A stretch of 60,450 nucleotides of DNA, taken from NCBI RefSeq assembly GCF_022410465.1, contig NZ_JAJSON010000001.1:1-60450 (forward strand), in the 5' to 3' direction. Both the position numbers and the translations under genes were made by a program. A model generated the notes under the pieces. The model was not told the origin of the DNA. It worked only from the letters and a program-made list of their open reading frames with translations, and ran no database searches. The DNA is from Christiangramia crocea (GTDB lineage: Bacteria > Bacteroidota > Bacteroidia > Flavobacteriales > Flavobacteriaceae). Positions 1 through 8,759 of this stretch are shown here, one piece after another. Within the stretch, counting starts at the first letter, position 1. Each line of letters begins with the position of its first letter.

Positions 1-2051
1 ATACCGGGAAACCTAGTTATTTCAGAATTGTTCGCGAAAGTAAGCCAACGGAACCGGAGCCAACTGATAATCCCGGAGATGTATGGGATTTTGGTGCTGC
101 ACAGCTTGACAATTCCCAGTATAATAATCAATTAACTGTAGAAGTTATCAATTCCTGGTATGACGAATCTATTACTCCAGGAAGTTCCGGAAATGTTCTT
201 CCAGATTTTACTGCCGGTGACCTAAGCTGGACAGGTGGTGGAAATGATCGGTTACGAACTGTAAACACCGACCTCACCCGTTATGATGATAATATCAATG
301 ATTATGAAGATTTTAAGGGAAGGATCTATGTGAATTCGAGAGGTGCTACAGACAGATACTTCAGCATCGAACTTAATGAAGATGATAGGGTTACCCTTTG
401 GGCTTCTGGCCAGGATGGAAACGGCGAGATACATTTTGAGTACGCTGCAGATCCTGAACTACAGAATGATGTAGTTGAAACCAGTGGGGAACTAAAGGAA
501 TTGAACTTTGTGGCTAAGACCAGTGGTACTTATCATATCTATGATGGGGTTGATAAACCAAGTTACTTTAGGATCGTCCGTCAACCGGCATCTTATGTAA
601 CTCTTTCTGGAAATGTGGATATAACTGAAGCCCCCGGAATACCTGAAGATTATGCTATAGTATTTTCTATAGAGGAAGGCAAAACCTGGAGTGTGACGCC
701 TACAGATGGGAGCTACTCGCTTGAGTTACCTACAGGTTTTGAATATAGCTTATCCCTGGAAGGAGCCGATGAGTATGTTATTTCCAACGGAACCTCATTA
801 AGTTTAACTGAAAGTACAACCACTCGCGATATAACAATTGAAAAGGTTGAGCTTTATAATGTTACCGGCTCAATCCTTGGGCTTGATGATAAGATTTCTG
901 AACTGGACCTGGATTTTACTTCCAATGCTGCTGAGGCAGTTTATGTGCCGGAAGCTGTTGTGGATACTGAAGCTGGAACATATACAGTTAAACTGGAGCC
1001 TAACGTCAATTATACTATAAGTGGAGGCGTTGAAGGTTATTACATTCCAGATAATCAAATTGAAATAACCGGTGAGACAAGCCAGGATATCGTATTTGAA
1101 GCCGTACCTGATGGACCATTTGGTGATCTTGACGAGGACGGAATTTTAAATGCTGATGATAATTGTGTGTATACACCTAATCCAGATCAGGCCGATTCAG
1201 ATGAAAATGGAATTGGGGATGTTTGTGAGGATGATGATGGAGATGGAGTTATCAATTTTGATGATAATTGTCCTGATACTCCTGAAGGAGTGGTAGTTGA
1301 TGTATTTGGTTGTGAGGTGTTTGATCTTGCAGCAAATAATTACAGTATTATCGCAAATGAAGTGAGCTGTAACGGTTCAGGCGATGGTTCCATAAGTATT
1401 ACTGCAGCAGATACCAACTATACTTATAATGTAGTGGTTTCCGGACCTTCTGAAGCTTCCGCAAGCCTTTCATCATCTAACGGTTTCTCTTCAGATATTG
1501 AAGGTTTGGATGCAGGGACTTATGATGTTTGTATTACTGTTGATGGTCGAGAAGATTATGAACAATGCTTTAGGGTAACAATTGAAGGTCCTACCCCACT
1601 TGCAGCCTATTCATCTGTAGATTATGGAAATAATACCGTAGCCTTCACACTTTCAGGAGGAGATCAGTATACCATTGAACATAATGGAAAAATCACCACA
1701 ACAACCCAATCCAGAATATTTTTGGATCTTGAAAAAGGGAAGAATAAAATAAGTATCAAAGGTGATTCTGAATGCCAGGGTACTGTTTATAAGGAAGTGT
1801 TACTTTCTGAAGAGGTAGTGGTATTCCCAAATCCAACCCAGGGTGATCTAAAGGTTTATATCAACGGGGAGGATAGAAATATAGATGTTTCACTTCATGG
1901 ATTTAATGGTCAGACCTATATCTCAAAGGATATGGAAGTTCCTGAAGATCGAGTAATTAGACTGGATCTAACCACTTATCGAAACGGAGTTTATTTCCTC
2001 AATTTGAAATCGGCCCATGTAAGTAAATCTATTAAAGTTATTAAGTCATGA
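1..2051 (+). CDS. C-terminal part of a T9SS-secreted modular pectin-locus protein (5' end outside window)
   Basis: The frame is open from base 3, so the N-terminus and any catalytic domain lie upstream; about 682 residues are visible. Residues 1-15 end with PSYFRIVR, and the same phrase recurs near residue 190. A module of roughly 180 residues (starting around VWDFGA, with GGGNDRLRT and GRIYVNSRGATDRYFSIEL) is therefore present in at least two tandem copies. Next come beta-sandwich segments (about 198-370), calcium-binding thrombospondin type 3 repeats rich in D-x-D-x-D (about 373-439), another beta domain, and a final ~75-residue T9SS sorting domain (VVVFPNPTQGDLKVY onward). This suggests a large secreted or surface-anchored protein, plausibly a pectinase such as PL1 (inference from its neighbours). 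Its TGA stop overlaps the next ATG (ATGA), so the two genes are translationally coupled. Confidence 0.85.
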   Translation, partial: TGKPSYFRIVRESKPTEPEPTDNPGDVWDFGAAQLDNSQYNNQLTVEVINSWYDESITPGSSGNVLPDFTAGDLSWTGGGNDRLRTVNTDLTRYDDNINDYEDFKGRIYVNSRGATDRYFSIELNEDDRVTLWASGQDGNGEIHFEYAADPELQNDVVETSGELKELNFVAKTSGTYHIYDGVDKPSYFRIVRQPASYVTLSGNVDITEAPGIPEDYAIVFSIEEGKTWSVTPTDGSYSLELPTGFEYSLSLEGADEYVISNGTSLSLTESTTTRDITIEKVELYNVTGSILGLDDKISELDLDFTSNAAEAVYVPEAVVDTEAGTYTVKLEPNVNYTISGGVEGYYIPDNQIEITGETSQDIVFEAVPDGPFGDLDEDGILNADDNCVYTPNPDQADSDENGIGDVCEDDDGDGVINFDDNCPDTPEGVVVDVFGCEVFDLAANNYSIIANEVSCNGSGDGSISITAADTNYTYNVVVSGPSEASASLSSSNGFSSDIEGLDAGTYDVCITVDGREDYEQCFRVTIEGPTPLAAYSSVDYGNNTVAFTLSGGDQYTIEHNGKITTTTQSRIFLDLEKGKNKISIKGDSECQGTVYKEVLLSEEVVVFPNPTQGDLKVYINGEDRNIDVSLHGFNGQTYISKDMEVPEDRVIRLDLTTYRNGVYFLNLKSAHVSKSIKVIKS

Positions 2052-3901
2052 GAAAATACAATCATACATTTTATATAAAGCTACTCCTCATTTTCCTTAT
2101 TGGAGGCATAACTTTATCATGTTCAGAAGACGATGATGCGGCTATTGCTGTACCGGAAGCACCTGGTGTTGCCAGTCTGGTTCTACCCGCAGACAATACA
2201 CAATGTGAAGTAGGAGAAGTCGTGGCCAATATGGCTGAAGTCTTTTTCGAATGGGATGAGGCAGCCAATGCTGAAACATACGACCTGGTGATCACCAATT
2301 TGGAAACGCAGGAAGTGAAGCAAAGACCTAATCTCAATACCACGGAGATTATGGTTAGACTGGAACGAGGGAATGCTTATTCCTGGAAAGTAATTTCTAA
2401 AAATTCCGGTGAAGATGTTGCTGAGTCTGAAGCTTACAGGTTTTATGTGGCAGGACCACCGGGATCGAACAATGTTCCGTTTCCGGCAACCTTAACCACG
2501 CCATCTTCGGGAGCAGAGGTTTCACCTGTAGATGGGAAAATCACTCTTGAATGGGAGGCAACCCTGACCGATACAGATGGAGAACCGCTTACATTTACTT
2601 TATTTGCCGATACCGTTGACGGTGAACAGGAGCCGCTGGAAGAATGGAAAGGGCTTACCGTGAATTCCATGGAAATAGAAGTTGAGCCAAACAGTATTTA
2701 TTACTGGCATGTAGAGACCAGTGACGGTCAAAACACTGCTATAAGTAATACTTACTCATTCAGAACCGGTGAAAATACCTCTTCAATTGATGGTAAGATC
2801 GTAAGTTCAGAACAGGAAATTCTGGATGCCATTGCTTCCGCCACTGCTGGGGAGAATATTTATATACGTGGAGGAGACTACGTTTTTGATTCAACTATAA
2901 AAATTAATGCCAATGGAAGTGATGGCAACATGATTTCCCTGCTGGCTCATCCCGGTGACGACACCAGGCCAAAATTTGATTTCTCATCTATGAGTGAGAA
3001 TTCTTCAAACAGGGGAATTGAACTAAATGCAAGTTACTGGCATATTAAGGGGATCGATGTGTTCAAGGCCGGCGATAATGGGATGTATATAAGCGGTAAT
3101 GGAAACCTGATTGAATTCTGTACTTTTTCTGAATGTTCAGATACAGGACTTCAGTTAGGAAGCGGGGCTTCAGAAAATACCATCCTTAACTGCGATTCTT
3201 ATTTCAATGCCGATTCAACTTTAGAGAATGCTGATGGATTTGCAGCTAAACTGGATGTGGGAACCGGTAATAAGTTCGTAGGCTGTAGAGCCTGGAACAA
3301 CCTTGATGATGGTTGGGACGGTTACCTGAGAAGTGCCGATAATGTTACTACTACTCATGAAGACTGCTGGTCCATTCAAAACGGATATTTACAGGATGGA
3401 TCTGTAAGTGGCGGAGACGGAAATGGCTTTAAGACTGGAGGTAGTGATGATAAGGACCTGAAGCATAATGCTATCTATATCAGGTCTATTTCGGTTGGTA
3501 ACAGGTATGATGGTTTTGATCATAACAGTAACAGAGGGGAAGTGACCCTGTACAATTGTTCTGCATATGATAATGGAACTAATTATGGTTTTGGAAGTAC
3601 CAACCCGCTTGGCGCGTTGACCATTAAAAATTCTAATGTTCTTGGGGACGTGGGAAGTATCAATGCGACTACACTAGATGTTACCAACAATAGCTGGACC
3701 ATGGAAGGAGTAGAAGCTACGGTAGATGATTTTGTAAGTATAGATTATTCCGAATTAACCGGACCACGGAAACCTGACGGAAGTCTTCCTGAAGTAAGTT
3801 TTTTACATCTGGAAGCAGACAGCGATTTAATAGACAAGGGAGTTGATGTTGGTCTGCCGTATAATGGGTCTGCACCAGACCTGGGGGCATTTGAATATTA
3901 A
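2048..3901 (+). CDS. PL9-type pectate lyase lipoprotein with fibronectin-III-like domains
   Basis: A 617-residue protein predicted to cleave polygalacturonate or the RG backbone by beta-elimination outside the cytoplasm. The signal peptide ends in a lipobox (ITLSC, Cys about 25) followed by acidic SEDDD, the usual surface-export type of Bacteroidota lipoprotein. Two fibronectin-III-like beta domains occupy about residues 35-240. A right-handed parallel beta-helix follows (about 250-617) with repeated N/G-rich turns. The segment DGFAAKLDVG near residue 396, followed by NLDDGWDGY, matches the PL9 pattern in which a Lys is the catalytic base and clustered Asp residues bind calcium. It follows the T9SS protein with a 4-base overlap and is followed by a hairpin terminator. 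The assignment to PL9 rather than another beta-helix family rests on these motifs only. Confidence 0.85.
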   Translation: MRKYNHTFYIKLLLIFLIGGITLSCSEDDDAAIAVPEAPGVASLVLPADNTQCEVGEVVANMAEVFFEWDEAANAETYDLVITNLETQEVKQRPNLNTTEIMVRLERGNAYSWKVISKNSGEDVAESEAYRFYVAGPPGSNNVPFPATLTTPSSGAEVSPVDGKITLEWEATLTDTDGEPLTFTLFADTVDGEQEPLEEWKGLTVNSMEIEVEPNSIYYWHVETSDGQNTAISNTYSFRTGENTSSIDGKIVSSEQEILDAIASATAGENIYIRGGDYVFDSTIKINANGSDGNMISLLAHPGDDTRPKFDFSSMSENSSNRGIELNASYWHIKGIDVFKAGDNGMYISGNGNLIEFCTFSECSDTGLQLGSGASENTILNCDSYFNADSTLENADGFAAKLDVGTGNKFVGCRAWNNLDDGWDGYLRSADNVTTTHEDCWSIQNGYLQDGSVSGGDGNGFKTGGSDDKDLKHNAIYIRSISVGNRYDGFDHNSNRGEVTLYNCSAYDNGTNYGFGSTNPLGALTIKNSNVLGDVGSINATTLDVTNNSWTMEGVEATVDDFVSIDYSELTGPRKPDGSLPEVSFLHLEADSDLIDKGVDVGLPYNGSAPDLGAFEY

Positions 3902-3939
3902 TCCTGAAAAAAGAAATTAATCTTAACTAGTCATTTAAA

Positions 3940-3985
3940 AAAATGCACCATTGAGCTGATCTATAAACGTTTGATGGTGCATTTT
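3940..3985 (+). terminator. Hairpin terminator after the PL9 gene
   Basis: A perfect 12-bp inverted repeat, AAAATGCACCAT (3940-3951) and ATGGTGCATTTT (3974-3985), with a 22-base loop. It lies 38 bases after the lyase stop codon. The A-run and T-run ends fit an intrinsic terminator that could act in both directions, although the loop is long and the T tract is short. Confidence 0.5.
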
Positions 3986-4021
3986 GGCTATTTTCTAAAA
4001 AGGTATATAAATGCATTATAA

Positions 4022-4761
4022 ACAGAGTCAAAACTGAATCCAGAAACCGGATGGGAATATGGTACTAGTGGATCCTCAGGCACTTATATTTATGGAGACG
4101 AATTCTACGCACATACATAACTTTTGAAAACTCGGCGGGACCGGTTGGTCAGGCTCTAGCTATCTATATAGGTGGTGACAAGGCTGTTTTTAATAAATGC
4201 CACTTTCTTGGCTGGCAGGATACCATGTATGGAGGTAGGAGTAGGCAATATTTTAAGGATTGCTATATAGAAGGCTCTACCGATTTCATATTTGGACCTT
4301 CTACGGCTTTTTTCGATAGTTGCGAACTATTTACTAAAGGCGGGAGTGCTATTACGGCCGCTTCTACCGAAGAATATGTGACCTATGGCTATGTGTTCAA
4401 AAATTGTAATATAACCGGGACAGGACCTAATATCACAACCCTTGGAAGACCCTGGAGACCCTATGCAGCGGTTGCTTTTATTAATACTGAAATGTCATCA
4501 AGCATAAAACCCGAAGGATGGAATAACTGGGGTAATCCGGACAATGAAGCTACAGCAAGGTATGCTGAATATAGATCTTCTGGTGAAGGAGGTGCCACTT
4601 CACAACGTGTGGAATGGGTTGATATACTAACAAAGGAGGAGGCCGATTTGTACACGATTCAGAATGTTTTAGGTACTAAATATAATAATCCCCCAGTTGC
4701 TGATGACTGGAATCCTCTTGAGGTTATAGAAGAAACCTCTCAATATGGTAATGATAATTAA
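4022..4761 (+). pseudogene. Decayed pectin methylesterase (CE8), 5'-truncated and frameshifted
   Basis: From 4022 the second frame reads a recognisable CE8 segment (GTSGSSGTYIYGDEFYA) that hits a stop at 4118-4120. The homology continues in the first frame as ITFENSAGPVGQALA through the stop at 4759-4761, so a small indel sits near 4105-4117. Upstream of 4022 there is an immediate stop codon, and I see no signal peptide or N-terminal CE8 sequence; roughly the first 80-100 residues of a normal esterase are gone. The remainder keeps the family's key positions: the Gln of VGQA, Asp of GWQDTMY, Asp of GSTDFIFG, and the Arg/Trp of LGRPWRP. An ATG at 4225 could start a 178-residue fragment, but that would omit part of the active site. 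Pectin demethylation was presumably once encoded here. Confidence 0.8.
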
Positions 4762-4885
4762 TCTTTCTATTTTATTTAAAACTGCTAATAGCTTTATTCC
4801 AGTGAAATTTTTTATTTAAGGAAATTATATCTTGCCTTCAGAAAATATATTGCTTAAAAAACCGTAGAATTAATAAAAAGGAAAA

Positions 4886-5815
4886 ATGGGTATCATCAAA
4901 CCAAAAATATTAGTTATAATTTTCCTCTTTTTATCTCATTTACTCGCTATGGCCCAGGAGATGGAATTTGAAGAAAACTCTGATGGAATTGTACTTCTGG
5001 AAAACGGGGAACCAAGATATTTTTATCGTACTTCTCCAGTAGATACTGTTAGTCCTTTTGCACGCACAAATTATATACATCCGCTATATGGTTTGGGCGG
5101 AGAAATTCTTACAGAAGACTTTCCTATGGACCATCCTCATCACCATGGAATTTTCTGGGCCTGGCACCAGCTTTACGCAAAGGGAAAAAGAATAGCCGAT
5201 CCATGGCTAAATCAGGGTATTAAGTGGAAGATCCGGGAAACGGAAACTGAAGTAAATAATAGTGAAGCTATACTTTCTTCTCAGGTGCTCTGGCTTCTCG
5301 AAGCCACTTCAGAAGCGGTGATAAGAGAAGACCTGCAGATATCATTTGATCGAATCGGGGAAAATATTTTTAGTCTGAATTTCAGAATCAAATTAACCGC
5401 ATTGGTTGAGGGGATTGCTATAGGAGGTTCTGAGGATGCCAAAGGCTATGGCGGATTTTCGGCCAGGCTTAAATTGCCCGAAGATGTGATGTTCAGTTCG
5501 GTAAAAGGTGAAGTTGAACCAATGAATTTACCAGTTCAGGCAGGACCCTGGGTAAATATTTCAGGCCATTTTGATCCGTCTTCCAATGAATCTTCAGCAA
5601 TTGTAATTATGGGCGACCCCGAAAACTTACCTTCCTATCAGGGATGGATTTTAAGGAGCGCCAGTAGTATGCAAAATCTGGCTTTTCCAGGGAAAAATCC
5701 GGTCCCTATTGAAAAAGGTGAGAGCCTAAGCTTTAGAAATCAACTTTTAATCCATCGAAGCTTGTCCAAGACAGAAATAGCCCAATTCTACAGGCAATTC
5801 AAAAAAGTTCAATAG
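4886..5815 (+). CDS. DUF6807 (PmoA-like) secreted protein
   Basis: A 309-residue protein with a signal peptide (hydrophobic 8-21, cleavage after AMAQ near residue 24), so periplasmic or secreted. The conserved block HPHHHGIFWAWHQ near residues 90-102 and the later GYGGFSARL are typical of the DUF6807 family, which databases often call 'methane oxygenase PmoA', a name with no support for this branch. The fold is expected to be all-beta. The three consecutive histidines look like a metal or active site. Family members are frequent in plant-polysaccharide loci of Bacteroidota, but I know of no established reaction. It stands alone on the + strand and converges on the GH43 fusion gene with only 8 bases between stops. 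Confidence 0.75.
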   Translation: MGIIKPKILVIIFLFLSHLLAMAQEMEFEENSDGIVLLENGEPRYFYRTSPVDTVSPFARTNYIHPLYGLGGEILTEDFPMDHPHHHGIFWAWHQLYAKGKRIADPWLNQGIKWKIRETETEVNNSEAILSSQVLWLLEATSEAVIREDLQISFDRIGENIFSLNFRIKLTALVEGIAIGGSEDAKGYGGFSARLKLPEDVMFSSVKGEVEPMNLPVQAGPWVNISGHFDPSSNESSAIVIMGDPENLPSYQGWILRSASSMQNLAFPGKNPVPIEKGESLSFRNQLLIHRSLSKTEIAQFYRQFKKVQ

Positions 5816-5823
5816 AAACCAAA

Positions 5824-7605
5824 CTACTCATTAAGCCTGTCCAGGGTTTCTTCAGAAACTTTAAGAATGCTTCCATGCCTTATTCCGTTTGGAAAACTAA
5901 TAGTTTTAGAAACATCTTCCCATGTTTTTAGATCTGATGACCTTACGGCTCCGTATTTTTTTTCAGTGTATTTATCAAAAAACACATACCAGTAGTCGCC
6001 TATTTTGGCTGCTGTAGGTCCTTCGGCCCAGTAATCCCCTGTAATAGGTTTGCTTACATTTTTATATGGGCCTGCAATTTTTTGTGCGGTCGCTGTGCGG
6101 ATATTTTTTTGTTCCGGCTCTCTGGTTTCATCTTTCAGAAACATGTAATATTGCCCATTTGCCTTGATGAGACTAGCATCTATGATATTGAAGCCTGGAT
6201 CGAAAAGAAGCTTTGTAGGACTAAAATTTTTAAAATCTTTTGTGGTTGTATAATACATCCTGTGGTTATAACCGTCATCAGCCTCAATTTGAGTTTCAGG
6301 AAATTCACCTCTAATGGTAGTGGCCCAGTAAATCATATATTCATCATTAACATGGTCATAAGTAAGTTCAGGTGCCCAGCAATTCCTTGCCTTTTCTTCA
6401 TGTTCCATTACAGGGATATATTGTTGCTCAGACCAATTAATTAAATCTTCAGAGGACGCATAGCCAATGCCTTTTTCGGTCCAGCCTACGGTCCATACCA
6501 TATGATACCTGCCATCACCGCCTTTAATGATGCATGGGTCCCGCATGAGTTTCTCGTTTCCAAGTTGAGGTTTAAGGTAAGATTTATCATTATTAAGGGC
6601 TTTCCAATTCAGACCATTTTTACTGTAGGCAAGGTGAAGCCCATCCTCTCCATTTCCTTTAAAATATGAAAAAACAAAGACAGAATCCTGTTCTACAAGC
6701 TTATGAACCTGCATCCAGCTTTTAAACGTTTGCGGCCACTCATCGTTTGGCGCCATGGTACCAAGACCGAAACCATGACCTCCTTTTTCATAAATATGTA
6801 ATTCAGCAGGAACCTTATTATCTTTTGCCGAAAGGAAATATTGAATACTGTTTTCTACAGGCACGGCTTGGTCATCGGTTGCATGTGCCAGAAAAACAGG
6901 AGGAGTTTCAGATGAAACATTTAGCTCATTTGAGAATGTATTAATTTGCTCATCAGATGCTTTTTCTCCCAGGAGATTATTTCTGGAGCCCATATGAGTG
7001 ATATCTTTATTCATAGAAATCACCGGGTAAATAAGAGCGGAAAAAGCCGGTCGGGCACTTATTTTATCAGCTTCATAAGTTTCCAGGTCGAATTTTGTAG
7101 AAAGCGTTGCAGCAAGATGGCCTCCTGCTGAGAACCCCATCACGCCAATTTTTTCCTTGTCGAGGTTCCATTTTTCGGCATTTCCCCGGATTATTCTCAT
7201 AGCTTCCTGTGCATCTTGTAAAGGCCCGATCGCTTTATTTTCCATAATTTCATCACTGGGCATTCGATACTTTAAAACAAAGCCGGTTACTCCAAGAGAC
7301 TTTAGCCACCTGGCCACTTTGAAACCTTCTTTTTCAATAGCCAAATGTCCATATCCGCCGCCAGGCAATATGAGAACAGCTGTTCCATTGGGATTTTCAG
7401 GAGAAAAAACACTTATTTCAGGTTGGGTCACCTTACTGGTGCCAGTAAGCACTCCGTTTCTCATCACCGGTTGCTCCTGGTAATTTTTAGCTGATATAGC
7501 ACCCGGGATTTTATCTGGCCATACTGGAAGAACTTCCTCCTGGGAAAAAAACAAATTACATTGAAACAGAATAATTACTATAACTAGAAGTCTTTTATAA
7601 TCCAT
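5824..7605 (-). CDS. Fusion of an alpha/beta-hydrolase carbohydrate esterase and a GH43-type glycosidase
   Basis: A 593-residue secreted protein (signal peptide ending near FFSQ, residue 21). Residues ~45-280 form a BD-FAE/acetyl-xylan-esterase-like alpha/beta hydrolase: oxyanion-hole GGGYG, nucleophile Ser in GFSAGG (about 160), Asp in ATDDQAVP and His in GGHGFG. Residues ~290-593 form a five-bladed GH43-type propeller with the expected acid triad: Asp in MRDP (~353), Asp in DASL (~475) and Glu in AEGPT (~528). The enzyme probably deacylates and removes an arabinose- or galactose-type residue from the same side chain. The subfamily cannot be told by eye. It is last in the leftward set GH106-GH105-fusion, 5 bases after the GH105 stop. 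Confidence 0.85.
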   Translation of the reverse strand: MDYKRLLVIVIILFQCNLFFSQEEVLPVWPDKIPGAISAKNYQEQPVMRNGVLTGTSKVTQPEISVFSPENPNGTAVLILPGGGYGHLAIEKEGFKVARWLKSLGVTGFVLKYRMPSDEIMENKAIGPLQDAQEAMRIIRGNAEKWNLDKEKIGVMGFSAGGHLAATLSTKFDLETYEADKISARPAFSALIYPVISMNKDITHMGSRNNLLGEKASDEQINTFSNELNVSSETPPVFLAHATDDQAVPVENSIQYFLSAKDNKVPAELHIYEKGGHGFGLGTMAPNDEWPQTFKSWMQVHKLVEQDSVFVFSYFKGNGEDGLHLAYSKNGLNWKALNNDKSYLKPQLGNEKLMRDPCIIKGGDGRYHMVWTVGWTEKGIGYASSEDLINWSEQQYIPVMEHEEKARNCWAPELTYDHVNDEYMIYWATTIRGEFPETQIEADDGYNHRMYYTTTKDFKNFSPTKLLFDPGFNIIDASLIKANGQYYMFLKDETREPEQKNIRTATAQKIAGPYKNVSKPITGDYWAEGPTAAKIGDYWYVFFDKYTEKKYGAVRSSDLKTWEDVSKTISFPNGIRHGSILKVSEETLDRLNE

Positions 7606-7610
7606 ATCTT

Positions 7611-8750
7611 TTAATAAAAGCCGTTTTCAAGTTTATAAACTTCACTTCCTGCTAACAGGAAACATCCTAAACCATAATCTTCAAAATCAGGTACTTTATC
7701 GTAAGATAGTGGCTGTCCATCTTTTGGCTCTTTTCCTGTTGATTGCAGATAGCCTAAAAAACCGTTGTCATGAAGACCCTTTTCTGTCATTGCCCTCCAG
7801 CCTTTTTCAATAACCGGTAAATATTTCCCTTTGTCCAGGAGATCATTATTAACACCGTAAGCCATAGCATAAACGAATAATGCGGTTCCTGATAACTCCG
7901 GTCCGCCAAAATGATTTTCATCGTGTAGACTAACATTCCAAAATCCATCTTCACGCTGAACTTCAGTAAGGGCCTCAGCCATTGTTCTCAGATCATCGAT
8001 ATACTGGTCTCTGTGAGGTGCATCTTCAGGGATGATTGAAAGTACTCTGGCCAGAGCGCCGGCTACCCAGCCATTTCCACGGCTCCAATAACTATCTTCA
8101 CCATTAGGTTCGGTATAGGGAGGGTCAAAATCGGCATCACGCCACCATAATCCGTCTTCTTCATTGAACAATCCTTTTTCGCCTTCCTTATTACGAGTGT
8201 ACATATACATTTCATACATCTTCTGGAAGTAACGAGGATCCTTTTCCAGAACTCCCATTTTAGAAAAAACTGGCATTCCCATCTGGATGGCATCTATCCA
8301 GTCCCAGTCGCCATTTTGTGGGGTATGCAGGAATTTCTGCATACAAGCCCTGGTATTTTTCAGCTTTTCTGAATCAGGTTCCAGATTATAAAGATCAATA
8401 TAGGTTTGCGCCGCACAGTAGTCATCCGCATTTCTGGTTTCGTTACCACTGCGGAAGCCCCAGTCATGAAAATTTGCCCAATCTAATGCATACTGGTAAT
8501 ACTCCTTTTTGGGATAAATTTCATGAAGCGCCATTAAGCCTTCGTAGTAAACAGCGCGTGTCCAGATGTTGCTGGGACGCTCTTTATTGGTAATGATTGT
8601 TTTGCCTACATCAGGCCATTTTTGCATAAAGTAATTATTGGCCAGTTGCATTTGTTTTAAAACTTGTGTACGGTCAAAACTTTCCTGTGCAATAATAATG
8701 CTGGAAAAACTCAGTAAAAAGGTAAAAACTATAAATGATTTTGCTTTCAT
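7611..8750 (-). CDS. GH105 unsaturated rhamnogalacturonyl hydrolase
   Basis: A 379-residue secreted (probably periplasmic) enzyme with a signal peptide ending at IIIAQ. It is an (alpha/alpha)6-barrel. Family landmarks are NADDYCAAQTYIDLY, DWDWIDAIQMGMPVF (catalytic Asp near residue 152, in the same context as the Asp of Bacillus YesR) and WSRGNGW. GH105 enzymes hydrate the 4,5-unsaturated uronate left by lyases and so release it from rhamnose; this fits the PL26 lyase encoded in the same locus. The length is normal for the family. It lies 9 bases downstream of the GH106 gene and shares its promoter. Confidence 0.92.
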   Translation of the reverse strand: MKAKSFIVFTFLLSFSSIIIAQESFDRTQVLKQMQLANNYFMQKWPDVGKTIITNKERPSNIWTRAVYYEGLMALHEIYPKKEYYQYALDWANFHDWGFRSGNETRNADDYCAAQTYIDLYNLEPDSEKLKNTRACMQKFLHTPQNGDWDWIDAIQMGMPVFSKMGVLEKDPRYFQKMYEMYMYTRNKEGEKGLFNEEDGLWWRDADFDPPYTEPNGEDSYWSRGNGWVAGALARVLSIIPEDAPHRDQYIDDLRTMAEALTEVQREDGFWNVSLHDENHFGGPELSGTALFVYAMAYGVNNDLLDKGKYLPVIEKGWRAMTEKGLHDNGFLGYLQSTGKEPKDGQPLSYDKVPDFEDYGLGCFLLAGSEVYKLENGFY

Positions 8751-8759
8751 GTTTAAATA

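Noticed and set aside
4225-4761. A functional short esterase starting at the ATG at 4225
   Set aside because: Homology extends upstream of that ATG in the same frame and then in another frame; part of the active site (VGQA, QDT) would be lost and no signal peptide would exist, so it is read as a pseudogene.
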